This document shows positions 7,499 through 17,256 of a stretch of 64,000 bases of DNA, piece by piece; within the stretch, counting starts at the first letter, position 1; each line of letters begins with the position of its first letter. The DNA is taken from the NCBI GenBank assembly GCA_963831385.1, contig CAWHPW010000020.1, positions 1 to 64,000 of the forward strand. The letters are read 5' to 3'. The notes under the pieces are model-generated. The model did not search any database and was not told the DNA's origin. It saw only the letters and a list, made by a program, of their open reading frames with translations. The position numbers and the translations under genes are program-made. This stretch comes from JACVRX01 sp963831385. Lineage in GTDB: Bacteria; Actinomycetota; Actinomycetes; Jiangellales; Jiangellaceae.

Positions 7499-7998
7499 CT
7501 GGCACGACCTACTGGTCGACCGTCGAGAGCCCGATCGGGCCCTTACTACTGACAGCCGACGACGATGGCATCACCGGCGTGCATATGGACGGGGGCGCCC
7601 ACGGGCCGTCACACCCCCGCGCAGACTGGGTCGAAGATGCTCCCCGCTTTGCCGAGGCTTGTCGTCAGCTCGAGGAGTATTTCGCCGGTGACCGAACTGA
7701 CTTCGACCTACCGCTGAAGCCATTGGGTACGCCGTTCCAGCAGGAGGTCTGGGCCGCCCTGCAGACCATCCCTTATGGCGAGGTGCGCAGTTACGGTGAG
7801 ATTGCCGCGCAGATCGGCCGACCGAGCGCGTCGCGGGCGGTCGGCCTGGCCAACGGACGCAACCCGATCGCGGTGATCGTCCCCTGCCATCGAGTTATCG
7901 GAGCATCCGGCTCGCTGACGGGATACGGCGGCGGGCTGCACCGCAAGCGTCTTCTGCTCGACCTGGAAGCCCAGCGCGTCGAGCCCGCTCTGATCTGA
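7495..7998 (+). CDS. ogt: Methylated-DNA-protein cysteine methyltransferase
   Basis: 167 residues with the invariant active-site motif IPYGEVRSYGEIA and, further on, NPIAVIVPCHRVIG, where the cysteine takes the methyl group from O6-methylguanine in a suicide reaction. The final SLTGYGGGLHRKRLLLDLE is also standard. The ATG overlaps the stop of the Ada-AlkA gene by four bases, so the two are translated together and form one alkylation repair unit. Length and all motifs are normal. Confidence 0.95.
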   Translation: MTGTTYWSTVESPIGPLLLTADDDGITGVHMDGGAHGPSHPRADWVEDAPRFAEACRQLEEYFAGDRTDFDLPLKPLGTPFQQEVWAALQTIPYGEVRSYGEIAAQIGRPSASRAVGLANGRNPIAVIVPCHRVIGASGSLTGYGGGLHRKRLLLDLEAQRVEPALI

Positions 7999-8001
7999 CC
8001 G

Positions 8002-8310
8002 CTACCAGGACCAGCCGCGGGAGCGTAGCTCGGCCTCGGCTAGCAAACGCCGCACCGGACGCTTGGCGTCAGGAACCGGAACCTCCAACAGCCGGCACGC
8101 TTCGACGAGCAAGTCGTCATAGGCAGCTTGGGCAGCGCTGAGGTGGTGGGCTCGAGCCCAGCGGCCGCCTTCCTGCTCCAGGCGATTGATCTCGCCGGCC
8201 AGCCGGGACAACCGGGTCTGGATGGTCAACGTCACGAACGGATCTGGGCCAGTCGCGGGCCGCGACCAACCCAACACCGAACGGGCCAAGTCGCCCAAGT
8301 GAGCCGTCAT
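8002..8310 (-). CDS. Hypothetical helical protein
   Basis: 102 residues from ATG 8310. The sequence is predicted mostly helical (LTIQTRLSRLAGEINRLEQE, then HLSAAQAAYDDLLVEACRLL) with several leucine heptads and a basic C-terminus RRLLAEAELRSRGWSW. There is no signal or membrane segment. I do not recognise a family. It is convergent with ogt (3 bases between stops) and lies downstream of the 5-oxoprolinase gene on the same strand, with an 84-base gap. The start could be further upstream (8358), but the added residues look non-conserved. Confidence 0.6.
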   Translation of the reverse strand: MTAHLGDLARSVLGWSRPATGPDPFVTLTIQTRLSRLAGEINRLEQEGGRWARAHHLSAAQAAYDDLLVEACRLLEVPVPDAKRPVRRLLAEAELRSRGWSW

Positions 8311-8394
8311 GGTGACCCCACAGGAACGGTCGTGCTGCTTTGCGCAACTCTCGCCCATAGTACGTCGTGGTTCGTGGAACGGATTGGCCCGGCC

Positions 8395-10161
8395 TTACCT
8401 GCTCGGCCGATCGTGCGCCGGAGCACCGTACCCGCCGCCCCCGGGCGTCTCGACGACGAGGACGTCGCCCGGCTCGACATCGACCAGGTCGCAGCCGGCC
8501 AGCGCGATCTCGTCTCCGTCGACCCGTTCGACCCGGTTGCTTCCCAGGGCTCCCGGCTGCCCGCCGGCCATGCCATACGGCGGCACCCGCCGGTGACCTG
8601 ACAGTGTGCTCACCGTCATCGGCTCGAGGAACCGTAGCCGCCGGACCGCGCCGTCCCCGCCGCGCCATCGGCCGCGGCCGCCGCTGCCCGCCCTGATCGC
8701 GAACTCCTCCAGCCGTACCGGAAACCGCCACTCGAGCACTTCGGGATCCGTCAGGCGCGAATTGGTCATATGGGTCTGCACCACCGACGTGCCGTCGAAG
8801 CCGTCTCCCGCGCCCGATCCCGACGCGACGGTCTCGTAGTACTGATGCCGGTCGTTGCCGAACGTCACATTGTTCATCGTCCCCGACCCCTCTGCTTGGA
8901 TGCCGAGCGCGGCATACAAGGCGCCAGTCACGGCCTGCGATGTCTCGACGTTGCCGGCGACGACGGCGGCCGGGTACTCCGGCGCGAGCATCGAATGGCT
9001 GGGCACCACGATTTTCAGTGGTCGAAGGCAGCCATCGTTGAGCGGGATGTCGTCGTCGACGAGGGTTCGGAAGACGTAGAGGACCGCGGCAGTTGCTACC
9101 GAGGTGGGGGCGTTGAAGTTGGTCGCGAGCTGAGCGGATGACCCGGTGAAGTCGATCGTGGCCGCCCGGTTGGCCCGGTCTACGTTGACCCGGACGCAGA
9201 TATGGGCGCCGCTGTCCATCTCGTAATCACAGAAGCCGTCACTCAAGGCGTCGATGACCCGCCGGACTGCTTCCTCGGCGTTGTCCTGGACGTGGCCCAT
9301 ATAGGCGTGCACGACGTCGAGGCCGAAGTGTTCGATCATTCGCCGCAACTCCTCGACGCCCTTCTCGTTGGCCGCGATCTGCGCGCGGAAATCGGCGAGA
9401 TTCGTCTGCGGATTGCGCGACGGATACTGCGCCTCAGTCAGCAGCCGCAGAGTTTCGGCCTCGCGCAGCCGGCCGTCGGCCACGAGTAGCCAGTTGTCGA
9501 ATAGCACGCCCTCTTCGTGCACGTTCTTGCTCATTGCCGGCATGGATCCCGGGGTGAGGCCTCCGATCTCGGCGTGGTGCCCTCGGGCTGCGACGAAGAA
9601 CAGCAGGTCACGTCCCGCGTGGTCGTAGACCGGAGTGACGACCGTGACGTCCGGCAGATGGGTGCCGCCGTGGTAGGGATCGTTGATCGCATACACCTGG
9701 CCGGGCCGCATGGTGCCGGCGTTGCGCCGGATGACCTCTTTGATGCTGGTGCCCATCGAACCCAGATGAACGGGCATGTGGGGCGCGTTGGCGATCAGGT
9801 TGCCGCCGGGGTCGAACACCGCGCAGGAGAAGTCCAGCCGCTCCTTGATGTTCACCGACTGTGCCGTCGACTCCAACCGGACGCCCATCTGTTCGGCGAT
9901 CGCCATGAACAGGTTGTTGAAGATCTCCAGCATGACCGGGTCGACCTCGGTCCCGACATCGGTTGCGTCACTGCGGCCTCGAACGCGTTCCAGTTGCAAA
10001 TGACCATGCGGGATGACGGCCGCCCGCCAGCCGTCGTCGACGACCGTCGTCGCGTCGTCCTCAGCAATGATCGCCGGCCCGACTACAACGTCGCCTGGCC
10101 GCAGCTGCTCGCGTCGGTACAGCGAAACAGCCCCCCACTCGCCCTTCGAGTAGAACCGCAC
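8395..10161 (-). pseudogene. 5-oxoprolinase, C-terminal part (HyuB plus end of HyuA domain)
   Basis: This frame holds the last 60 or so residues of a HyuA domain (RFYSKGEWGAVSLYRREQ, VVGPAIIAEDDATTVVDDGW). It then reads without a stop into a full HyuB domain (DPVMLEIFNNLFMAIAEQM, NIKERLDFSCAVFDPGGNLI, PVHLGSMG, EVLEWRFPVRLEEF) ending GGGGYGAPAHDRPSR. This is the order of single-chain ATP-dependent 5-oxoprolinases, which hydrolyse 5-oxo-L-proline to glutamate. The HyuA N-terminal part lies upstream in another frame, and the break coincides with a 68-bp palindrome. Expression as a separate protein from GTG 10161 would give a HyuB unit with a useless HyuA tail. The gene is therefore best read as interrupted. 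Confidence 0.8.
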
Positions 10162-12170
10162 CCCGGCGTCGGGCTCGGGGAATGCGTTCGGGCTGTCGGC
10201 CGGCGTGGGCCAAGGATGTCGTCTCCGCCCGCGGCCGACTTCGTCGGCCGTTTTACGCCCACCACACCCGAGACGACATCCCTGGACCCACCGGCTCCGT
10301 CCTGTGCCGAGACGGCATCCCTAGGCCCCCCGGCTCCACCCGAGACGGCATCCCTCCCCACGACAACCCCAACCGATCCGGACGTCTCGCTGGGCACGAC
10401 GGCTTCGACGGACAGGGCTTCGACCACGAGCGGGCGGTCCATCAGGAATGAGTAGGTGCGCCGGTAGTCGGCTTCGAATTCGGCGGTCATCGTGGCCGGC
10501 TCCGCGAGCCCGACCTGCAGGGCGGTGTCGGTGCCGTCGTAGCGCAGATGTGCGCGGCGGGTGACCCGGACCTGGTCCGACGGCACCTCTTGGTCGGTCA
10601 ACTCGGCTCGAGCGGCGTCCTCGAGTTCGGCCGCCAGCTCCTGCAGCCGGGGTACGACCCCGGACTCGAGACGGCGCTCGACGGACTGCTCGCGTATGGC
10701 GACGACGTCGGCGAGGCCGATGCCGAGCGCCGACAGGACTCCTGCCATGGGCGGGACCAGCACCGTCGTGATGCCCAGTACGTCGGCAACGGCACAGGCG
10801 TGTTGCCCACCGGCCCCGCCGAACGTGGTCAGCGCGTACTCGGTGACGTCGTGGCCTTTCTGCACCGAGATCTTCTTGACCGCGTTGGCCATGTTGGCGA
10901 CGGCGATCTGCAGGAAGCCTTCGGCGACCTGCTCTGGCGTACGGTCGTCGCCGGTCGCCGCGGCGATCTCGGCAGCCAGCTCGATGAAACTCCGCCGGAC
11001 GACCAGCGAATCCAGCGGCTGGTCCCCGCCGGGTCCGAAGACGTGCGGGAAGTGGGCAGGCTGGATCCGGCCGAGCATGACGTTGGCGTCGGTCACCGTC
11101 AGTGGCCCGCCGCGGCGGTAACACGCCGGTCCCGGGTCGGCGCCCGCCGAGTCGGGTCCGACCCGATAGCGGCTCCCGTCGAAATGCAGGATCGAACCGC
11201 CACCGGCGGCGACGGTGTGGATGGCGAGCATCGGCGCTCGGAGCCGGACGCCCGCGACCTGAGTGTCGAAGACGCGCTCGTATTCACCGGCGTAGTGCGA
11301 GACGTCCGTCGACGTGCCGCCCATGTCGAAACCGATGACCCGATCGAAGCCTGCCAGTGCCGACAACTGGGCCATGCCGACGATCCCGCCGGCCGGCCCG
11401 GACAAGATCGCGTCCTTGCCGCGGAAGTGCCCGGCCTCGGCGAGACCGCCGGCGGACTGCATGAACATCAGCCGGACCCCGCCCAGCTCGTCATTGACGT
11501 GCTGGACGTAGCGGTGCAGGACTGGCGAGAGGTACGCGTCGACCACCGTCGTGTCACCGCGCGGCACCAGCCGCATCAGCGGGCTGACCTCGCTGGAGAG
11601 CGATATCTGAAGAAACCCGATCTCGCCCGCGAGCTTTCCGATGGCCCGCTCGTGCTCGGGGTTGACATGGCTGTGCAGGCAGACGACGGCGACGGAACGA
11701 ACGCCGTAGGAATGGACTTGGGACAGGTCGGCGGCCAGCCGGTCGAGGTCTGGCTCGCGGATGACGCTTCCGTCCGCCGCCAGGCGTTCGTCAACCGCAA
11801 TGACCCGGTCGTAGAGAAGCTCCGGCACGACGATGTGCCGGTCGAAGATCCGCGGCCGGTTCTGATACCCGATACGCAGCGCGTCTCCGAAGCCGCGCGT
11901 GATCACGAGCACGGTCGGCTCGCCACGCCGTTCCAGCAGCGCGTTGGTAGCGACCGTCGTTCCCATCCGGACGCCGTCGATCTGCTCCGCCGGAATCGGC
12001 ACTTCGGCCGGCAGTTCCAGCAAGGTGCGAATTCCAGTGACGGCTGCGTCGGCATAGCGAGAACGGTTCTCGGAGAGCAACTTGTGCGTGACGAGACTGC
12101 CGTCGGGTCTCCGCGCGACGATGTCGGTGAACGTCCCACCGCGGTCGATCCAGAACTGCCAGCCGGCCAT
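10083..12170 (-). pseudogene. 5-oxoprolinase, N-terminal HyuA part
   Basis: Begins MAGWQFWIDRGGTFTDIVAR, the ATP-binding start of hydantoinase A/5-oxoprolinase, with further family blocks RMGTTVATNALLERRGEPT, ILSGPAGGIVGMAQL, IGFDMGGTSTDVS and FGGAGGQHACAVA. After VVEALSVEAV it enters a linker with three degenerate RDAVS repeats, reads through the 68-bp family C palindrome and ends out of frame after about 60 meaningless residues (10083). The proper continuation is in the frame of the following ORF. Removing 10214-10281 joins both into a single 1235-residue protein, the expected size for fused 5-oxoprolinases. The ATG at 12170 is the family start. Confidence 0.85.
10214..10281. repeat. Palindromic repeat family C, copy 2, inside 5-oxoprolinase gene
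   Basis: Perfect 12-bp outer arms (GGATGTCGTCTC at 10214-10225, complement at 10270-10281) enclose a 44-bp core nearly identical to the copy at 3561-3629, with the stem-loop GCGGCCGACTTCGTCGGCCG and a TTTTA run. Total length is 68 bp, which is 2 modulo 3 and exactly the offset between the two 5-oxoprolinase frames. No target duplication is visible at the ends. The right arm resembles two neighbouring CGAGACGGCATCCCT repeats of the host linker. Confidence 0.85.
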
Positions 12171-12196
12171 GCCCGATCGCTGTCCGACCGCCCAGC

Positions 12197-12889
12197 TCAG
12201 ACGCGCTCGATCATCACGTGCGGCGGGAACTCCCGGTCGGCGAACTTTCCGACGGTGTAGGTGTAGAAAGCATCGAAGCCACCGCTGACTGCCCCGCCGA
12301 TCAGCGGTACGCGCTTGGCGAGCGTGAGCGTCGCGTACTTGCCGCCGATCCGGGTGACGAGCGACTGCGTGACGTCGGCGGTGATCCGCTCGAGTGTCGC
12401 CTGGTCGAGCTGGCCGGCGCCGACGGCGATGTCGTGTGGCCGGAGGTCGAGCTCGTGCTCGGCGAGGGCTTCGCGCACGCCTTCCTCGCCGAGCAGGGTC
12501 ATCAGCGCCGCTGCGCGCACCTTGAGGTCCGTTATCTCGTAACCGCGCAGATGCGCGATTGCCGCTGCCATCCGAGCCTGGACCAGCGCCAAGCCGGCCA
12601 GGTTGGCGGGGATCGCCAGGAAGATCGTGACCAGTCCGCCGAGATTGGTGACGAACCCTTGTGCGCCCGCCAGCCGGACGTGTTGGTCGATGACGGCCTT
12701 GACTGCCTCGTCAACGTCCTGGGTGCGAGCCAGATGCTTGCGCGCGACTTCGCGGGCGCCCGGAAACCCGGGAAACCCGTCGACCGCTTTGCTGAGGAAC
12801 TGCCGGACCCCGCGCGACGCGACCATCGGGGCCGCCCTGCGGATGGCGACGCTGCTCGCCATGTTGGTCATCGTCTCCCGGAGACCCAT
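12197..12889 (-). CDS. EcsC family protein
   Basis: 230 residues. The middle (about 75-140) has the EcsC-type pattern VTNLGGLVTIFLAIPANLAG, followed by QARMAAAIAHLRGYEITD and ALMTLLGEEGVREAL. The C-terminal part IGGKYATLTLAKRVPLIGGA then SGGFDAFYTYTVGKFADREF is the family signature. One or two hydrophobic helices suggest membrane association. In Bacillus the EcsC protein goes with an ABC exporter, but here the gene stands alone and its role is unknown. The ATG at 12889 is in a good context. Confidence 0.8.
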   Translation of the reverse strand: MGLRETMTNMASSVAIRRAAPMVASRGVRQFLSKAVDGFPGFPGAREVARKHLARTQDVDEAVKAVIDQHVRLAGAQGFVTNLGGLVTIFLAIPANLAGLALVQARMAAAIAHLRGYEITDLKVRAAALMTLLGEEGVREALAEHELDLRPHDIAVGAGQLDQATLERITADVTQSLVTRIGGKYATLTLAKRVPLIGGAVSGGFDAFYTYTVGKFADREFPPHVMIERV

Positions 12890-12941
12890 GGCCCGACCCT
12901 ACGGCCTGCTGACCGGGCGCTCTCACTGTGCCCGGCGACGG

Positions 12942-12967
12942 ACTGGGCGTCCCGCGGTACGCCCAGT
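12942..12967. terminator. Hairpin between ABC operon and ecsC
   Basis: A perfect 9-bp stem (ACTGGGCGT at 12942-12950, complement at 12959-12967) with an 8-base loop lies in the 191-base gap after the ABC permease operon. It is flanked by two GACCGGGCG direct repeats and a weaker hairpin. It could end transcription of the operon, though no T-run follows. Confidence 0.45.
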
Positions 12968-13080
12968 GCCCGACCGGGCGACGGGTCGGCCAGCCTTTGC
13001 ATTGCACACTGATACGCATCACGACCACGTGACGGGAGGCCACCAATCCGGGTGGCACGCCGGACCGGTCCTCAAACCCC

Positions 13081-13974
13081 CTACTCCTTCACTCCCCCCT
13101 CCGCGGTGGCCATGATGTAGCGCTGGAAGACGAAGAACAGGACGGCCACCGGGATCGTCATCAACAGGGCGGCAGCGAGTTTCAACGGATACTGCGTGCC
13201 TTGTCCCAGCGAGCCAGCCGCGAGCGCAGCTACACCGGTGGTCAGCGTGTTGAGGTCGGGATCAGAACGGGAAACGATGAAATGCGCCAGCTCGTTCCAT
13301 GAGCCTTGGAAGGACAGGATCACCAGGGTGATCAACGCCGGGCGAGCCATCGGTAGTACCACCGACCAGTAGATGCGGAACGTTCCGGCCCCGTCGATCC
13401 GGGCCGCCTCTTCGATGCTCACCGGGATGGATTCGAAGAAGTTCTTCATGATGAACACGCCGGCAGCATCGGCGAGCAGCGGCAAGATCATTCCTGCATA
13501 GGTGTTGTAGATGCCGAGCTGGTTCACGACCAGGAACTTGGGGATGAGCAGCACCACCCCGGGCACTGCCATGACGGCGACCACCGCCGCGAACACGGCA
13601 CCCCGGCCGCCGAACCGCAGCCGAGCCAGGGCATATCCGGCCAGGGAGTCGAAGAAGACCCGGCCCGCGGTGACGAAGAGCGTCACGAACAGTGAGTTGA
13701 ATGTCCACAGCGGGAAGTCGGACCGGGTGAACAACTCCTCGAACGCTGCGGTCGTCGCCGGGTCGGGTCGCAACGACGCCGGCTCGCTCGCGGCCTGTGC
13801 GTCGGTCTTGAACGACGTGGCGAGCTGGACCAGGAACGGATAGATGTAGATCAGTGCGAGGACGACCAGCAGTGTGTAGATCAGCACGGTGATCGGGTTG
13901 ACCCGCCGCCGCTCACCCCGCTCGCCGGCCACGGCCGCCGCCCCGGGCTGGCTCGTTGCGCGTGTGTCGGTCAT
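13081..13974 (-). CDS. Sugar ABC transporter permease (MalG-like)
   Basis: 297 residues with six predicted membrane spans and the binding-protein-dependent permease loop EEAARIDGAGTFRIYWSVVL (EAA motif), the contact site for the ATPase. The periplasmic loop after the first span and the NSLFVTLFVT block are typical of the MalG/CUT1 group, which imports oligosaccharides or glycerol derivatives. The ATG overlaps the stop of the upstream MalF-like gene (ATGA). No ATP-binding subunit is in the operon, which is common in actinobacteria where a shared MsiK-type ATPase serves several systems. This gene is intact, unlike its two upstream partners. Confidence 0.85.
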   Translation of the reverse strand: MTDTRATSQPGAAAVAGERGERRRVNPITVLIYTLLVVLALIYIYPFLVQLATSFKTDAQAASEPASLRPDPATTAAFEELFTRSDFPLWTFNSLFVTLFVTAGRVFFDSLAGYALARLRFGGRGAVFAAVVAVMAVPGVVLLIPKFLVVNQLGIYNTYAGMILPLLADAAGVFIMKNFFESIPVSIEEAARIDGAGTFRIYWSVVLPMARPALITLVILSFQGSWNELAHFIVSRSDPDLNTLTTGVAALAAGSLGQGTQYPLKLAAALLMTIPVAVLFFVFQRYIMATAEGGVKE

Positions 13975-15058
13975 CGCCGACCTCCACCAGCCGCCGCCAA
14001 ACGGGCCCGTTGTCGACGTGTCAGCCCCCGCTCACGGAGGAAGAAACGCTGCACCACCGTGAAGAACACGATGATCGCGAACAGGATGAACGCGATCGCC
14101 GCGCCCTGACCCCAGTTCTGTCGTTCGAACGACGAGGTATAGGAGAGGTACGCGGGGGTCACCGTGGTCTTGCCTGGTTGCCCCTGGGTTCCGACGTAGA
14201 TCTGGTCGAACACCTGCCAGGTGCCGATCAAGCCAAGCGTGATCACGGTGAACATCGTCGGCCGCAGCTGCGGAAGGGTGACCCGGAAGAACCGCTGCCG
14301 CGCGTTGGCGCCGTCGACCATTGCGGCCTCGTCTACCTCGGTCGGGATGTTCTGCAGTGCGGCGATGAACAGCAGCATGAACGTCCCCGAGGTGGTGAAG
14401 ATCGCCATGATAATGAAGACGGAAAACGCCACACTCGGCCCGGCAATCCACTGCCACCAGGTGATCCCGAGGAACCTCGACGACTCCAGCGCGGACAGGC
14501 GGAGAATCGACACCGACCCACCCGAGCAGCGATGTGGAGGATCCCACGCGGATCGTTGAGCCAGTTGGGTCCGTCGATGCTCAGCCTGGCCAGGATCGCG
14601 TTCACCGTCCCACTGGCGCTGAACAAGAACAGGAACATGACCGTGATGGCGACCGAGCTGGTCATCGACGGGAAGTAGTACGCCGTACGGAAGAATCCAC
14701 GGCCTCGGTACATCGCCCGCCCAACCAGAACAGCCAGAAACAGCGCGACGGCAGTCTGGATGGGGACGACGAGCACCACATACCAGAGGTTGTTGCGCAG
14801 AGAGATGCCGAAGTCGGTGGTCGTGAGACCGCCACCGACCAGCAGTTCTGCATAGTTCTCGGCTCCGACGAAGTTGACGTTCGCCGAGAACGGGCTGCCA
14901 CGGCCAGTCCAGTCCGAGACACTGACCCAGGCCGCCATCGCCACGGGCAGGGCCAGGAACATGCCGAGGATCACCACTACCGGAGCGGTGAAGAGCCACC
15001 CGGCAGCTGCCTGGCTTTGGCGGATCCGCGGGACCGGCGCGAGGCCATCACTACCCAC
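13971..15058 (-). pseudogene. Sugar ABC permease (MalF-like), two frameshifts
   Basis: The N-terminal frame (from GTG 15058, overlapping the binding-protein stop) gives the first spans through NNLWYVVLVVPIQTAVAL and PNWLNDPRGILH. The family sequence continues in a second frame for about 12 residues (LLGWVGVDSPP, around 14515-14545). A third frame then gives SSRFLGITWWQW, TTSGTFMLLFIAALQNI and the EAA loop VDEAAMVDGANARQRFFRVT, through to the stop at 13971. Two one-base shifts within about 60 bases are needed, so no single frame encodes the whole permease. If real, the transporter is dead; sequencing error is the alternative. Confidence 0.75.
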
Positions 15059-16303
15059 CCAGCGCTGCCTCGAGGTTGGTCTGGGCGCCATCGAGAATGG
15101 TCTGCGGATCGCCGGTCTCGAGACTCTCCAACTGGGCGTTCAGATCGGCGATCACAGGCGCTACGCCGGGCTGGTTGGGCACGGTGTCGGCGACCTCGGC
15201 CTGCTCGATGAAGGCGAGCACTCTCGCGGGAACTCGGTCGCGTAGTCCTCGGCCGCGCTCTGCACCGACGGCATCACGCCGAAGCCGCGGGCGAACTCCA
15301 TCTGCTGTTCCGGGGTGGTCATGAATGCGACGAAGTCCTTCGCCGCCTCCTGGTTGTCGCTGTCGGCCGCGATCCCCCAGCAGTTGGTGAACGACAGGCT
15401 CCCAGGACCCGGCCGGGCCTTCTGGCAGCGGCGCGACCTGGTACTGCACGTCCGGGAAGTCGTGGTCATCGCGCCGGCGATCCAGTTGCCTTCGATGGTC
15501 ATCGCGGCCTTGGCGGTTCCGAATGCCTCGCCGCCCCAGCCGGCACCGACGTCGCCGATGGTCTGCATGGAACCGCCGGTCAGCATGGACTTCACGAAGT
15601 CGAGCGCCTCGACGTTCTCCGGTGAGTTCGCGGTCGGCTCGCCGTCCGTGACCAGGTTGCTGCCCGCCTGCACCATGAAGGCGCCCAGCCGCTGGTACTC
15701 CGTGCTGCTGACCAGGCCGGCTTGGGTTCCGGTGGTCAGCGTCTGGGCGACTTGGTTGAGCTCGTCCCAGGTCGTGGGGATGTCGTCCTCGGTCAGGCCG
15801 GCCGCCTCCCAGGACGCGGTGTTGATGACGAGGCCGAGCGTGGAGAAGTCCTTCGGCGCGCAGTAGAACTCGTCCTCGAAGGTGAACGCCTCGACCAGGT
15901 TCGGGTAGAAGTCGTCGGCATTCTCCAGCTCGCTCGCGTAGGCGAGCAGTGAGCCGGTCGCGGCGTTGTCGGCGAACGTGTCGGCGCCCATGTAGAAGAC
16001 GTCCGGCGGGTCACCGGCCGCAAAGCCCTGGCTGAGCTGCTGGTTGAGATCGGTGGCGGCGATGACCTCGGCCTCGTTGCCGCTCTCGTCCGCCCACGCT
16101 GCCGCCGCGGCGGTCACCGCGTCGGTCTCCGCCGCGCCGGATGAACCGATGAGCACCGTGATGGAGGCCGGTCCGGTGTCCTCCGCTTGCGGCTCTCCAC
16201 CGCCCTCCTCGTCCTCGAATCCGCTGCCCCCACCGCACGCGGCGCTCAGGCTCACGGCGGAGATTCCGGCGATCATGCCAACCAGGTGGCGCTTGCGAAG
16301 CAT
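15051..16303 (-). pseudogene. Sugar-binding lipoprotein of ABC transporter, frameshifted
   Basis: Starts MLRKRHLVGMIAGISAVSLS followed by AACGGGSG, a lipoprotein signal with lipobox SAAC, and reads as a family 1 solute-binding protein (ITVLIGSSGAAETDAV, DPPDVFYMGADTFADN, EGNWIAGAM). After IAGAM the correct sequence (DFPDVQYQVAPLPEGPAG) is in another frame, then returns for SLSFTNCWGIAADSDN to DYATEFPRE. The last 55 residues (VLAFIEQAEVADTVPNQPG to the stop at 15051) are again in the other frame. At least three indels are required (near 15463, 15405 and 15225). It is the first gene of the damaged operon. Confidence 0.75.
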
Positions 16304-16535
16304 CTGTGACTCCCTTCGTGGCCGCCGTGGCGATGCGTCGCGGAGGCCGGGCTGACCATGTGCAGCCGGCTCGACGCCGAGGGCGTGGCGCGGCTCGGGG
16401 GGCGGAGCGGGAAGAAACCGTCCGTCGTCATTAGGCCGTCGCTGTGCAGGTTTCGATCTTGACTACCCACTCTGGCCAGCGCTAATCCAGGGTGTCAAGA
16501 GGCGCCGGAGTTGCGACGTCCTAGCCTGCTTCCAG

Positions 16536-17231
16536 ATGCCCTCCGTCGAGCCGCCGCCGACGCCGTGGGTCTTCCCGCCAGCCGATCGCGCGGACGCGGA
16601 CGGGCTGGTCGGAGCGGGTGCGGATCTGGCGCCGGGAACGCTTCTTTCCGCATATCGGCGCGGGTTGTTCCCGATGCCGGTGTCGCGCTCGGATCTTGGC
16701 TGGTGGTCGCCCGATCCGCGCGGGATTCTTCCGCTCGCGGGACTGCACATCTCCCGGTCGTTACGCCGTGCCTGTCGTCGCCTCGAGATCCGGGTGGACA
16801 CCGCCTTCACGCAGGTCGTGGCCGCGTGCGCTGACCCCCGCCGTCGAGGCGCATGGATCACGCCGGACGTGGCAGCGGCCTACGCCGAGTTGCACCGGCT
16901 CGGCTGGGCACACTCGGTCGAAGCCTGGACGGCGGATGGCCGGCTGGCAGGCGGACTCTATGGGGTGGCGATCGGCGGGCTGTTCGCCGGCGAGTCGATG
17001 TTCCACGCGCCGCAGTCGTTCGGCCGAGACGCGTCGAAGGTGGCACTGGTCGGACTCGTCGAGCTACTCCGAGCCGACGACAACGACGACCGGCTGCTCG
17101 ACGTCCAGTGGGCGACATCCCACTTGGGTCGCCTCGGCGTCGTCGCCATACCGCGGGCGGAGTACTTGGCCCGATTGAGGACTGCTCTGACCCTGCCGGT
17201 TCCGGTCGCATTCGAGAGCCCGCAAGGGTGA
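16536..17231 (+). CDS. aat: Leucyl/phenylalanyl-tRNA-protein transferase
   Basis: 231 residues with the family pattern GLVGAGADLAPGTLLSAYRRG then LFPMPVS, WWSPDPRGILPL, HISRSLRR and GGLYGVAIGGLFAGESMFH followed by DASKVALVGL. The enzyme moves Leu or Phe from aminoacyl-tRNA to proteins with N-terminal Arg or Lys, marking them for ClpS/ClpAP degradation in the N-degron pathway. It is cytosolic. The gene lies 25 bases upstream of an Fpg/Nei glycosylase gene, likely co-transcribed. The 232 bases before it (16304-16535) hold only the upstream region shared with the divergent ABC operon. Confidence 0.93.
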   Translation: MPSVEPPPTPWVFPPADRADADGLVGAGADLAPGTLLSAYRRGLFPMPVSRSDLGWWSPDPRGILPLAGLHISRSLRRACRRLEIRVDTAFTQVVAACADPRRRGAWITPDVAAAYAELHRLGWAHSVEAWTADGRLAGGLYGVAIGGLFAGESMFHAPQSFGRDASKVALVGLVELLRADDNDDRLLDVQWATSHLGRLGVVAIPRAEYLARLRTALTLPVPVAFESPQG

Positions 17232-17256
17232 GGCACAGCCGTGCGACGATGACGTC

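Noticed and set aside
10282..10360. RDAVS/CGAGACGGCATCCCT repeats as a functional protein repeat domain
   Set aside because: Only three degenerate units in the linker of the broken 5-oxoprolinase gene; better read as a low-complexity linker near the insertion.
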